64,000 nucleotides of DNA from the NCBI GenBank assembly GCA_026636295.1, contig CP089459.1, forward strand, positions 806,001-870,000. The letters run 5' to 3'. A program made the position numbers and the translations under genes. Below the pieces are notes generated by a model. It made no database searches, was not told where the DNA came from, and worked only from the letters and a program-made list of their open reading frames with translations. Positions 51,067 through 62,300 of the stretch are shown one piece after another (within the stretch, counting starts at the first letter, position 1; each line of letters opens with the position of its first letter). Source of the stretch: Medakamo hakoo. Taxonomy: Eukaryota; Chlorophyta; Trebouxiophyceae; Coccomyxaceae.

Positions 51067-53685
51067 ATGCGGCCGCGCAAGGCCGCCCTGCTGGACGACG
51101 ACGGCGACGAGGCCGTCGGCGCCGACGGCCTGACACTGACAGTCAACGAAGGCTACGCCCGCCGCCTGGAGGTGAGAGACGGGCGGGCTGCGTTCCCTCC
51201 GCCGCTGTTCTAGTAACGCAGCCGTCGCTCGTTTTTTTTTCTCGCGCCTCGCCTCCGCCGCCCACACCCCTCCTCCACCCACTCAAACCAACAGCACAAC
51301 AAGCGGCGGGAAGAGCTTCACCGCCTGCAAGCCAAGCACCCGCACCTAGCTGCCAAGCTAGAAGCCCAGGCCGCGCGTGAAGCAGCGCGGGCCGCGGCCG
51401 GCGGCAATGCGTCTGACGACGACGAAAGCTCGTCCTCCTCGGACGACGACGACGCGGACGACGACCCTGACGGGCTGGCCGGGGATGTCGAGTTTTTGGA
51501 TGCACTGGCCCGCCTGCGGCGGCGGGACGCGTCGCTGTACGACCCGGCGACCAGGCTGTTCCGGGATGCAGAGGATGGCGCTGCCGCGCCGACCTCGCCT
51601 GGAGGAGGAGGCAAGAAAAAAGGGGACAAGCCGCTGCTGCTGAAAGACGTCCTCGCCCGCCAAGCTCTGGAGAAAGCGGACGGCGGCGGTGAGGCGTCGT
51701 CCGACGGCGAGGACGGCGACGACGGCGCCGCCCCCGCGCGCCCGCCGACGTACGGCGAAGAGCAGGCCTCGCTGAAAGCGGCGTTCCTGGCCGCGGCCGA
51801 CGCGGCGACGGCGGCGGGCGGCGGCGCCGCCGCCGCCGTGGAGGACGATGACGCCACGGGCGCGGGCGGTGCCCTGCGCCTGCGCTCCCGGGCCGCGCCC
51901 GCCGAAGCCGACCCGGCCGTGGCGGCGGCCCTGGCTAAAAAACAGGAGCTGCTGGCCGCCGCGTTTGGAGGTGGTGGCGGCGAGGCGGACGGAGGACGAA
52001 GCACGAAGAACAAAAAGGACGGGAAGGCTGCTGCCCCGCACACGGCGACTGCCAAACCTCGACCCGACGCCGACGCCGACGCGGCCGCGGACGCGTTCTT
52101 GCGCGAGTACCTGGCGTCCCGGGCGTGGGCGGTGCGGGATGAGACGACCGGGCGGGCTGAGGACGACGATGAGGGCGGCGGCGCCGCCGCCGCCGCCGCC
52201 CTCCACGACGGCGCCCAACCCGTCCCGGACGATGAGGAGGATGAAGCCGCGCTCGAAGCCGCCGACGCGTTCGAAGCCCGGTTCAACTTCCGGTTCGAGG
52301 AGGGGCCGGACGCCGCGCGCGTCATCACCTACCCGCGCGACGTCGAGGGCGCCATCCGCAAGAAGGACACGCGGCGGGCGGACGCGCGCGCGGCCAAAGC
52401 CGCGCGCAAAGCCGAGGAAAAGGCGCGGCTGGAGGAGGAGGTGAAGCGGCTGAAAGCCCTGAAACGCCGTGAAATCGAGGCCAAGCTGGCGCGCGCTCGC
52501 GCGGTCGCGGGCCTCGACACGGCCGGCGTCGACCTGGACGCCGCCGAAGCCTCTGCGAAAGACCGGCGCCTGTCCAAATCGGGCGCCGCGGCCCTCGATG
52601 CGGCCGTTGCGGCGCGCGAGTGGGACCCGGACGCGTACGACGCGGCCATGGCGGCGGCCTTTGGCGACGAGTACTATGAAAACGGCGAAGGCGGCGCGTC
52701 CGACGAAGAATGGGATGAAGAAGCCGAACGCGCTGAGACGGCGCGCTTGCTGCGTGAGGTGGGCGCCGCCTACGGGTCGGAAGACGAGCTGGTGGATGAG
52801 GGCGTCGTCGGCCGGGCGGGCGCGGGCGGGCGGGCCGGCTCGTCCGCCGCCGCTGAAGGCGTCGAAGGCGGCGCGACCGCCTTTGCCGCCGCCCGCGCCC
52901 GCGCATCCGCCGCCGCCGCCGCGTCCGCCTCCGCCGACGTGGACAAACTCCTGGCCGAATACTTCGCACTAGACGCCGAAGACGTCATCGCGGGCGGCAC
53001 AGTCCGCACGCGGTTCAAGTACCGGGCCGTGCCCGCGGAAGACTACGGCCTCGCGCCCGAAGAGGTTTTGGCTTTGCCGGACGCCGACCTCAACGCCATC
53101 GTGGGTTTAAAACGCTTGGCACCCTACAGGGAAGACGGCGGGCGTGTGCGGCCGAACGTGGCGAAAATGCGGCAGCTGGGCGTCGGGAAATGGAGCCGCA
53201 AGAAAACGGAGGAAGGCGGCGGTGGCGGCGGCGGCGGCGGTGGCAACAAGGCCGAGAAGAAGCAGAAACAGAAGCGGCCCGCGCTGGAGGTGGAGGTGGA
53301 GGCCGCGCCGCCTGCTGCTGCCGTCGACGCGCCTGCCACGCCCACGCCCGCCGCGCCTGCTGCTGGCCCGCCGTCGAAAAAGAGAAAAGCCAAGCGGGAG
53401 AAAGTGCACTCGGCCGACCGCCCCACCACGCCTGGTGGTGGTGGAGGTGGAGGCGCGTCCGGCGCCGCCACGCCCGCCGCCCCTGCTGCCGCCCGCCTGG
53501 CGTCGTACGCCCGGCCGTCCCTGCACAAGACCCCAGCGGCGGCGGAAGCGGCTGAGAAGCGCAAAGCCAAACGGGCGCGGGCGGAAGCGGCGGCGGCCGC
53601 GGTCACGGGCCTCACCAAAGCCCAGAAGAAAAACGCTCGGCGGGCAGCCAAGCGCGCGGCCAAGAGAGTCGGCGGTGGGGAGTGA
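51067..53685 (+). CDS. KRI1: KRI1-type ribosome biogenesis factor
   Basis: Two exons: 51067-51171 and 51295-53685, phase 0, 831 residues. KRI1 works with KRR1 in the nucleolus on 40S processing. The N-terminus (TLTVNEGYARRLE then HNKRREELHRLQAKH) matches the family, followed by acidic Ser/Asp blocks, then the Kri1 core FEARFNFRFEEGPDAARV, ITYPRDVEGAIRKKDTRR and the FGDEYYE box near 535. The KRI1_C domain (VDKLLAEYFALDAEDVIAGG, then FKYRAVPAEDYGL and RVRPNVAKMRQLG) follows. The Lys/Arg/Ala tail is the likely nucleolar signal. Convergent with the DeSI-type peptidase gene, 67 bases between stops. Confidence 0.93.
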
Positions 53686-53752
53686 GGGCCTCGGTCGTTG
53701 CTTTTTGTTGTCCGATGTTCTACAGTCTGTGTCCTCTGTCCGCCTCTCCCCC

Positions 53753-54454
53753 TCATCGTCCCCGGTGCACGGCGGCGGCCGCGGGCGGGCTGGTGGTGGC
53801 GCTGGCGCCGGGCGCGCGCAGCAGGAGCGCGGTTCCCTCACCCGCTGCACCGCCGTCGTCGTCGCCCAGGCCGGCTGCGCCCACGCCCTCTTCACCACCA
53901 CTCGCTGCGGGCCCGGACGGCGTCGCCAGCGGCGGCACCAGCGACGCGGGCAGCAGGCAGTGCAGCGCGACCGCCAAGTCCGCCAGCCGGTTGGGCCAGG
54001 CCGGCGCAGGCCGGCCCGTCAGCCGTTCCGCTAAAACCGCCGTGAGGTGGTTGCAGTTGCGTTGCAACAGGCTGTAATCCGTCCCCCTGAACGATGTGCG
54101 ACCCAGGTCTTCGATCAGGGCCGCGACTTCGGGCGCGGACAAACTCGTTTCTCCCAGGGCGACCGACTCGCGGAACCGGGCGCCTGGCACGTCTCCGATG
54201 GCGGTCCTGAAAATGCCGCTTGTAGGGAATTCGTGGCCGCCAAACGCGATTTCGGAGCCGTAGACGACCAGGCCACAGTGGTAGATGCCTGTGGATGGGA
54301 TGGGGGAGAGGGAAGGGTGGTGGTTCAGAGGAGAGCGCGCAGCGCGGCCCACAGCGTGTGTGGAAAAAAAAACGGACTCACCCAGCCCCGCCCAGTGCAG
54401 GTAATCGTTCACTGGGTGCAAGTCATAGATACGGAGTTCAACTTGGGAAGGCAT
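53753..54454 (-). CDS. PPPDE/DeSI-type deubiquitinating or deSUMOylating peptidase
   Basis: Two exons: 54454-54382 and 54288-53753, joined through a Gly codon (G|GC), 202 residues. Papain-fold isopeptidase with a His-Cys pair: His in GIYHCGLVVYG and Cys in LLQRNCNHLTAVLAERLTG, both intact. RIYDL near the N-terminus and FGGHEFPTSGIFR fit the PPPDE family. Substrates (ubiquitin or SUMO) cannot be told from sequence. The C-terminal 60 residues are low complexity. Divergent from IWR1. Confidence 0.9.
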   Translation of the reverse strand: MPSQVELRIYDLHPVNDYLHWAGLGESVFFSTHAVGRAARSPLNHHPSLSPIPSTGIYHCGLVVYGSEIAFGGHEFPTSGIFRTAIGDVPGARFRESVALGETSLSAPEVAALIEDLGRTSFRGTDYSLLQRNCNHLTAVLAERLTGRPAPAWPNRLADLAVALHCLLPASLVPPLATPSGPAASGGEEGVGAAGLGDDDGGAAGEGTALLLRAPGASATTSPPAAAAVHRGR

Positions 54455-54783
54455 GGCCGCCGCGAGGAGGTCCAGCACGCCCCGCGGGCAGGTCTCACCG
54501 CGTGCGCAAGCTCGTTGCCGGCGCCTTTCTCCTCGTTTTGGCCGGTCGCCCGGGCGCACAAGTGCCGTCACCTGCTCAGCGGACCGGGTGCCAAGCTTCG
54601 AAACCGCGCCCCCAGAAAAAAAATTGATGGAGTGTGTCTCGGCCGGACGAAAACGAATGGCCCCGCTCTCACTTTTCTTTTCGTCCCGGGAGAGGGGCCC
54701 GCGCTCCCTCAGGCTCTCGCGCAAACACACGCGCCAGCTTGCGCGGCGGCGGCTTGACACACTCATTGCGCCTCTGTGACGCG
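54455..54783. promoter_or_regulatory. Divergent region, DeSI peptidase / IWR1
   Basis: 329 bases between start codons, with an A8 run near 54615-54622. No other gene seen. Confidence 0.45.
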
Positions 54784-55920
54784 ATGAGTGACGCACGCCC
54801 TCCACCTACCGTCCTGCGCGTCAAGCGTCGGGCTGGCGCGCCGGCGGCGCCCGCCTTTGCCGTCGACGGCCTGGGCCCAGACGGCAAGCGGGCCCGGCGA
54901 GGCGGGTTGGCCGACGCACTAGGCGCGTTGAGCGTCGAAGGCGGCGGAGATGGCGCGCCGCCCACTGGCGGTCCCGTCCTGTTCCGGCGGGCCGCGACAG
55001 CGGTGCGCGGGTTGGGCCCTGGCGCGGGCGCGGCGGCCCTACTGGCCGCGCTTGCCGCTGGTGGGAGTGGAGAGCCTGCGTCCGCGCCGACGACAGGCCC
55101 TGCGCCCGTCGTGTACCGCCAGGTCCGGACGGGTGGGCGGAAGCGCGGCGTTGACGGCGGCGAAGATGGTCCGTCCACTTCCAGGCGGCGGGCGGGCGGG
55201 TCGCCGGGCCTGGACGTCGTCGATTTCGAGGCCCTCCCTGACGACTCCGACGACACGCCCGCCGCCGCAGCACCCTACCTCGGCATGGTCGCCGACTACC
55301 TGGCCTCCACGGGCGACGCGGCGGGCGCAACCGCAGCGGCGGCCGAACAAAAGGCCGCGGCCGCGGCAGCTGTGCGCGCCGCGTCGGCCGGCACCGCGAG
55401 AAGCGCCGGTGGTGAGGGCGAGGCCGACGATGGCTGGGTGTACGACCTGTACGTGGCGGTGGGGAGCGATGGTGATGGTGAGAGCGCCGCGACGACGGAC
55501 GCGGCGGTGCCACTGACGCTGCTGAGTGAGGACGACTTGCTCGTGTGGGAGAGCGGAGGTGGTGGTCGCGGCTCTGGTTCCAGCGCCGGCCACGCCGACG
55601 ACGACGCCGACTCCAACGCGGAAGACTACTACGGCGCGGACTACCCGGAGGACGAGGATGGAGAAGATGAAGGAGAGGAGTGGGGCCGTGGCGGCGGCAG
55701 TGCGTCCGCCTCGACCACGAGCGAGAGCGATGGCGGGTGGCGGCCGGGCGGCGGCGGCGCGTCGTCCCGCCGCGAAATTGCGTGCGAGGAGTACGACCTG
55801 ACGGTCGGGGAGGAAGAGTGGGACCCACGGAGCCGGCTGCGTGCGGAGGCGGCGGCGTGGGAGGCGGCCCGGCGGGCGGAAGATGGAGAGGAGGTGGATG
55901 AGGGCAGCGACTCCGAGTAG
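54784..55920 (+). CDS. IWR1: IWR1-type RNA polymerase II nuclear import factor
   Basis: 378 residues, one exon. IWR1 (SLC7A6OS; RDM4/DMS4 in plants) binds assembled Pol II and carries it into the nucleus. Signatures are PPTVLRVKRRAG at the start with a following basic KRARRGG signal, the central VDFEALPDD, DGWVYDLYVAV, and the acidic DSNAEDYYGADYPEDED that defines the IWR1 domain. The tail EWDPRSRLRAE then Glu/Asp is as in homologues. FANCD2 starts only 88 bases downstream on the same strand. Confidence 0.88.
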   Translation: MSDARPPPTVLRVKRRAGAPAAPAFAVDGLGPDGKRARRGGLADALGALSVEGGGDGAPPTGGPVLFRRAATAVRGLGPGAGAAALLAALAAGGSGEPASAPTTGPAPVVYRQVRTGGRKRGVDGGEDGPSTSRRRAGGSPGLDVVDFEALPDDSDDTPAAAAPYLGMVADYLASTGDAAGATAAAAEQKAAAAAAVRAASAGTARSAGGEGEADDGWVYDLYVAVGSDGDGESAATTDAAVPLTLLSEDDLLVWESGGGGRGSGSSAGHADDDADSNAEDYYGADYPEDEDGEDEGEEWGRGGGSASASTTSESDGGWRPGGGGASSRREIACEEYDLTVGEEEWDPRSRLRAEAAAWEAARRAEDGEEVDEGSDSE

Positions 55921-56008
55921 AAAAACAGAGACAGAGGCGGGTTGAGCCTCCGACTTTTTTCTCCGTTATCTTACCTCCTCTCGTCGCCTGTCCTTCGCTC
56001 ATTCAGCC

Positions 56009-59000
56009 ATGGACGGCGACCATCGCCCTGGGCGCCGCCAGAGCAAGCAGCCGGCGGGCGGTGGAGGAGGCGGCTACGCGGACGTGGTGCGTTGTGCTTT
56101 TCGCGAATTCGCTGCCCCCCCCCATCGCTGCGCGGCGTGCAGGGGAGGCCGTGGCCGCGCTCCAAACCTGTGGGTGTCCTGGATTCTTGGCAACGTGTGG
56201 CCGTGGCCGAGGGGAGCGAACCACCTCCTTCCCGCCCAAAACGGCCGCCGTTGATTCGAACCAGCGCGCTCACGCTTTCACGCTCTCTCCCGTCATCCCT
56301 CAACACCATCGACAGCTCGCCCGCGCCGGCATCCGCCCGCCCGGCACATCCACCAGTGGGCGCACCCATTACGCCGCCCTAGACGCCCGCCTCGTCGTCG
56401 AAGCCCTGCAAACCGCGCTCGCCGTCGACCCGGCTTCCCCCGCCGAAGCGCGCGCGGCCTTCCTGGCCGGGTTTGAAGCCGCCGTCCTGGACGACCCGGC
56501 CCGCCTGCGCGCCGCGCTCGCGCCCATGGCGGTGGTCGCGGGTGTGCCGCCCGGCTTACGTGCAAACGAGGGCGGCGGCGACGGCGACGACGACACCGAC
56601 ACGACCCCACCGCCGTCTCCGTCCGCGGCTGGTCGCGGCGGCGCGGCCACCGCCACCGCAGGCGACTCGTTCGTCCGCGTCCTGCTCTCCACGCCGTGCC
56701 TCCAGGCCGACGTCGCCGCGTCCCTGCTGTCCGCTCTGCCGGCCCTGGCCGAAGCAGACGACGCCGAGGGCGCCGGCGACGCGGGCGCGGCCACGACGCA
56801 CCTCCAGCGCCTCGTCCTCTCGCAGTTTCGGTGGCTGGAACTCGTCCACGACCCGGCCGGCCTGACGTCCGGGTTGCTGGGCGCCCTGGACGCGTGCGGG
56901 CCTGACCTGGCCCGGGACATCGTTTCTTTCCTGCCCGAGGTCGCGCCCGACGCCGAGCACGCGTCCGTCGTGGGGCGGCTGGAAGACCTGGCCAGCACCG
57001 ACGCGGGGCTCCTCCTGCCCGCCCTCGACGCGGCCGCCGCCCTGCCTCTGTCCCCGTCCCTGTCCGCCCGCATGCACGACCTGGCTGTCGGCCGCCTTGC
57101 TTCCGTGGCCCTGGTGGACCTGCCCGCTGTCGTGGCCTTTGTGCTGGCGCACGCGGGCGGCGGCGGGGCGGGCGCCGACCCGGCGGCTGTCCGGGCGGCG
57201 GTTGCCGCCGTGCGGGCCGCCCTGCCCTTTGCCGCGCCGGCCGACCCTCGCCTGCCTGGGATTGGCGGAGGTGGAGCGTCCACGTCCGCCTCAGCCGCTG
57301 CCGACGCCCGGCGCCGCGGCAAAGCCGCGGCCGTGCCGGGCACCGACGGCCCGGCGGCGCGCACGGTCGCGGCGGTCGGCCGGGCGCTCGCCCTGGCGCC
57401 CGCGGCCGCGGCCGCCTGGCTGAAAGCCGTGCGCGGGGCGGCGTCGCCCACCGACGTCGGCCCCCTGGACGCGTGGGCCTTGCTCCACCTGCGGGCTGGC
57501 GGCGGGGCCGGCGCGGTCAAGGCCGTGGATGGCGCGGTGAGCCGCGGGTTGGGTGCCGGCGCCCTCACGCCGTCCTGGCTGGCGGGGAGCGTGGCCGGCC
57601 ACGGCGGTGTGTTGCTGGGCGGTGCTGGCAGTGCTGCGTCCGCCGCCCTGGCGTCGGCGTCCTCCTCCGCCGACCGTGGCCTGGTCGACGCGGCGGTCGG
57701 CCTCGCTGGAGCCCTCCTGTCCGGTGCGGGCCCTCCAGCCGCGTCGGCGGGCGGCGCCGCGCTCTACGAGGCGCTCTTTTCCGAATTTGCGGGCGCGCCC
57801 GACGTCCGACAGGACGTCCTACGCGCTTTATTGGCGCACGCCTGTGCGGGCCTGGCGTCGCCCGACGAAGCGGACGGGGCGCTGGGCGTGCTCGCCGCCA
57901 TCGGCCGGACCCGCCCGGCCGCCCTGTCCCCCTTTTCCGCCGCCATCACGGGCTTGCTGGACCACCTGGACGCCCTGACCCCGTCCCAGGCCGGCGTCGT
58001 GTTCAGCGTCCTGGCTGGCCTGGCGGTGCACTGCCGCGGCGGGCGCGGCGGTGGCGAGGGCGGCGGCGAGGCTGGCGGCGGCGGCGGCGGCGGCGGCGGC
58101 GCGCGCGTCGAAGACGAACTCCGCATCACCCTGTCCAAGCTGTCCGCCTCCCCCCTGGCCGGCGCGCGGGCCCTGGGCACGGTCGGCACGGTCGCCCTGT
58201 TCCGCCGCTTGGCCGACGCGGCGGCCGCGAGCGGTGACGAGGCGGGCGAGGCGGAGTGGGAGGGCGAGGCGGGCGGCCTCGCGCGCGCGGCCCTGCGCGG
58301 CCGGGGCGGGCGCGGCGCGGCCGGGGCGCGCCTCCTGGACGAGCTCGCGTCGGCTGCCGCCCGCGCTGACGACTCCGGCGCCGCCTTCACGCCTGCCCTG
58401 GACGCTCAGCTGCGCCAGGAAGCGGAAGCGGCGCTCGGCGCGCTGGCGGTGGACACGGACGCGCGTGGCGGGCTGGCGCCCGGCGCCGCGGACGGGCTGG
58501 TGGGCCCGCCCGGCCAGCCGCCCACCACCACCATCCCGGGCACCGCCTGGCTGGGCCTGGACGGCACGGACGCGCCCGTCGCGCTGGCGCTGCTGCCATG
58601 CCTGGCGGGGGCGGGCGGCGGGCGCTCCCCCGCCGTCACCGCGCCGGCCGCGCTGCGTCTGTTTGCGGCGCTCGCGGCGCGCGCCCGCGCGCCCGACCCG
58701 CTCGCCTCCGTGTCCGCCTTGCTGGGCGCGCCGCTCGCCCTGCCAGTCCCTGCGTGCTTGGACCGGGCGGCCCTGGCTGCCGCCCCGCCCGCCGCCCGCA
58801 TCGCGTGCGCCCGGGCCGTCCTGGCGGCCGCCAACTGGTGCCGCGGTCTGCTGGGCGCGTTTGGGTGCGCGAACTGTGTGGACGACGCCGCCACCGCGGC
58901 CAAGCTGGCTGTCCGCGCCAGTGCGGCGGCACAGCTGCAGGCGGTGCTGCCGGGCGTGATGGCGGCGTGCGTAGGCTTGCGTGACGCGACCTTTCCGACC

Positions 59001-61292
59001 CTCCACGGCGACGAGCGGGCGCTCGGTGCGATGGTGGCCAGCGTGGGCGGTGGCGGTGGTGGTGGGAAAAAGAAAGCCGCGCCGGCCCTCCCGCCCGGCG
59101 AGAACGAGGCGCCCAACGGTCAAGACGCCCAAGCCGCTCCGCCTCCTCCGTCCCCAGCCCTGCAGTCCGTCGCGGCCGCCCTGCTCCGCCCGCTGCCGCC
59201 GTCGGCTTTCCCAGCCGTGCTGGGCGTGCTGGGCTCCCACGCCGCACCCGACGCCGCCGCCGTCTTGCCCGCCGCCGCCTGGCTGGTGGCCGAGCTGGCG
59301 GAGGGGCTGGGCCATGCGGTGCCGGCCCTGGGGCGCGCCGGACGCCGCGGACCGCCCGCGCCCCCCGGCGCCAGACGTGGCGCGGACGCGGCGCCGGCCC
59401 TGGGCGGCGGCCCGCCGCCGCTGTCCCCACCCCCCGCCTGCCTGGCGTCGCCGCCGGCCGCGCTCGTGGCGGCGACCGTGGACGCGCTGCCGTTCATTGG
59501 CCGCCTGCTGCGCCTGGCGGCGGGAGTCCTGGCGTCCTGTGAAGGCGGGCGCGGGCCGGCCCGCCTTGACGCCTGCGTCCCGACCGTCTGCGCGGCGGGC
59601 GCCCCTCCCCCGCCCCCCTCCGCCATCGTCCGTGGTCTGCCTGCCGCGGAAGCCGCGCTGACGGACACGCGGTCTGCCGCTGTGCGTGTCGCTGCTTCTT
59701 CTTTAGACTGTGTCCGCTTGTGCCTGGCCGCGTCGGCGGCTTTGCCGGCCGAGGCGGGCGCGGGCGCGGCGGCCGCCGCGTTTGCCGCGCTCCGTGGCGC
59801 CGCCCCCCCCGCCGTCGCCGGCGCGGCCCCCACCCCCTCCGACGCGGGCGACGCGGCCATGTCCCTGGCTGTGCTGCGTCTAGGCCGCCTGGTGGACGGT
59901 CCCGCCGCCGCCGCCGCCGCCGCGGCGGCCGGCGGAGCGGCCGCGGCGGCGCACGGGAGCGGGTCCACCATCTCCGAAGACGACGGCGGGCCGGCCCAGC
60001 AGCTCGCGGCCGCGCTGGCCGACACGGGCGAGGGCGCGGACTTTGCCGTCCACTACGCCCGTGTTCGGACCCTGGGCGGGCTGGCGGCCTGGGCCGCCCG
60101 CGCGGCGGCGGCTGACGGCGCGGGCGCGGGCGCGGCGTCCCCGCTCGACCCACCGCCGCCCGGCCTCGCCGACGCGCGCGCGGCCTGGGCCGCGTCCGCC
60201 CGCGCCGTCCTGGCCGAAGCCTGGGACAGCTGTCCGGCGCCTGGACTGCCTGCTCCAGCGGCTCACCGACCGGGCGCGGGCTGGCGCGGCCGGTCCGGCC
60301 CGCTGCGCGAGCTGGTGGGCGCCCTGGTCTCGGGCGCGCCGGCCCCGGCCGGCGCCGCGGCGTCCCTCGCGGCCGGCCCGCTCGCAGACCTGGCCGACCG
60401 CCGCCCCACGCCCTTCCCGTCCCTGACCCCCTCGTCCTTGGCCACCTGGTACGGCGCCGCCTGCGACGCGTTTGTGAGCTCGTGGGCGCCCGTCGCGGCG
60501 GCCGCGGCCGCGGCCGGGCGGCGCGCGGCGCCCGCCGGCGCCCTGCCGAGCGGCTTTGACGCGCACGCGGCCGCCGCCACGGACGCGGCGGGCGCGTACT
60601 CCTCCCTGTTGAACCTGGCACGCAACTGCCCGCGGGCGGGGGCACTGCACGCGACGGCCCTGCGCACGACCGCCCGCTTCGTCGGCGGCGGCGTCGTTGG
60701 GAGCATGTCGCTGTGGCGGGCCGCCGCGGCGGCCGACCCGGCCGCGGGCCTGGCCGCCTTTGACGCCTTTGCACGCCGCCTGCAGCAGGGCACGCGCATC
60801 GCCCAGTCCCTGTGCGGGGAGGGCAAAGCGCGCCGGGATGCGGGGGCGCTGGCGGCCGCCATCCCACCCGCCCGGCGCGCGCTGGAAGCCTTCCTCCTGT
60901 GCGCCGCAGACGTGTGCCGGGCCGCGGCCGGCGGCGGCGGTCCTGGGGCTGGCGGCGCCCGCGCCGCCGCGCCGGCCGACCTGTTTTACGTGGGCAACCT
61001 CAAGCCGCGCGACTTGGCGGGGCGCCAGGTCAGCTCGCAGGCCGGGTACGAAGACGAGGGCGACAGCGAAGAAGAGGAAGAAGAAGACGACGAAGAAGAA
61101 GGCGAGGGTGGAGAGGGCGCCGGCGGCGCCGGCAGCGGCACCGAGTCCGAGGACGGCGGCGACGACGAAGAGGGACAAGCCGTGCAGCGCCGGCCGGCTA
61201 AACGGCGGGCGCGGCCGGTCGTCTCGGACGGCGACACGGCGGCGGAGAGCGAGGAGTGTGAGGAGGAGGGCGAGGCGACCGAGGCGGAGTGA
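56009..61292 (+). CDS. FANCD2: Fanconi anaemia group D2 protein
   Basis: Two exons: 56009-56086 and 56316-61292, phase 0, 1684 residues, near the family's usual 1450 plus inserts. FANCD2 clamps DNA with FANCI at stalled forks and crosslinks after monoubiquitination. Family blocks: YADV-LARAGIRPPG across the join, LSQFRWLELVHDPAGLTSGLL, DIVSFLPEVAPDAEHASVV, LPAVVAFVLAHA, and the C-terminal YVGNLKPRDLAGRQVSSQAGYEDE before an acidic tail. Around the human ubiquitination site (K561) this chain reads LAGARALGTVGTV where human has VFKYKLIGIIGAV; no Lys is present in the aligned position. Numerous Gly/Ala loops are inserted. Exon 1 is short, but its fit to the family start is good. Confidence 0.9.
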
Positions 61293-61607
61293 AAAAAACA
61301 GTGAGAAACGGCGAACAGTCATCAACACTCACACACAGAAATACGCGCACGCCCAAAATGCGGGGGGACACAACGCTGCCTAAAACAGGGGGGCGGGGAC
61401 TCGGTATACGCGCCTTTTTCTTTTGGTGGGGAAAAAAAGGACGCTGGGATGGGGAAAAAAAAACCTGCCAAATGATTTTTGTAAAATAAGTGGAAAGAAG
61501 GAAAGAGGCGCGCCACACGCACGGGAACCACCGCGTGTCGATCGCGGCCAAAAAAGAATGGGGTGTGAAAAATACGGCCGTGCAGGCATGCACGGAAAGA
61601 AAAAAAT
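61293..61607. other. Convergent intergenic region after FANCD2
   Basis: 315 bases, clearly AT-richer than the coding neighbours, with several A runs of 5-9. Holds both 3' UTRs; no gene seen. Confidence 0.5.
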
Positions 61608-62300
61608 TCAAGCCACGCCGCGCAGGAGCTGCGACCGCTGCGCGAGCGCGGGCGGGCAAAAGGATGGGGAGCCCCCGCCCGCGGGCGGGGAGGGCCCCGC
61701 GCCGCCTCCATCGGCCATGGCGGCGTCCAGCCGCGCCCGGCGCCGGGCGTCCCAGTCGCCAGACGAGCGCGGCGTGGCGGCGGCGGACGCGGACGGCGTG
61801 CGGCCCGACCCAGACAGGCGGCGCCACCAGCCCGAGGCCGAGAGCCGCGGGGTGAGGGACTGGGCGGACGGGGAGCGGGACAGCGGCGGCGCCGCCGCGG
61901 AGGATGACCGGCGCCGCGCGGCCGCGACAAACGCGGTCAGGGAGCGGCGCGCCCCGCCCGACGCGCGGCGGACGAGGGCGCCCGCCGCGCCGGCCCACCC
62001 GCCGCCGCCCTGCCCACAGCCGGTGCGGGCAAAGGTGCCGGCCCGGCGGCGGTCGCCGCCGCCACCAGGCCGGGCGTCCTCCCCACCCAGCCCTGATTTG
62101 CGCCGCGGCGTGGGCCCGCCGCTGGACCGAGACGGCGGGCGGGGCGGGCGCTCGGCGGATGAACGCGCGGCGGCGGCGGTGGGTGGCGGCTGGTGCGCCG
62201 CCTGCGCAGGCGCCGGCTGGCGCTGCTGCGGTTCCGCTTTCCGGCGCAGGATGCCACTGAACCAGGACTGCCGGGGTGCGGGCGGGTCCGCGGGCGACAT
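61608..62300 (-). CDS. Unrecognised Ala/Pro/Arg-rich protein (230 residues)
   Basis: One exon from MSPADPPAP. The N-terminus carries a compact motif RQSWFSGILRRK, then Gln/Ala/Pro runs, a basic segment and Ser/Arg-rich stretches (RRSSSAAAPPLSRSPSAQSL), a WWRRLSGSGR motif, and a short acidic-to-helical stretch DWDARRRARLDAAMADGG. It could be intrinsically disordered. Codon third positions favour G/C as in real genes. No family recognised, and an additional 5' exon is possible. Confidence 0.45.
   Translation of the reverse strand: MSPADPPAPRQSWFSGILRRKAEPQQRQPAPAQAAHQPPPTAAAARSSAERPPRPPSRSSGGPTPRRKSGLGGEDARPGGGGDRRRAGTFARTGCGQGGGGWAGAAGALVRRASGGARRSLTAFVAAARRRSSSAAAPPLSRSPSAQSLTPRLSASGWWRRLSGSGRTPSASAAATPRSSGDWDARRRARLDAAMADGGGAGPSPPAGGGSPSFCPPALAQRSQLLRGVA

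Noticed and set aside
56081-56090. Reading the FANCD2 frame from an ATG inside the first intron
   Set aside because: The spliced start gives YADV-LARAGI, matching the family N-terminus; the intronic frame is not family-like.
56240-56270. Reverse-strand GGTTCGAATC inside the FANCD2 intron as a tRNA
   Set aside because: No A box or acceptor pairing at the right distance.
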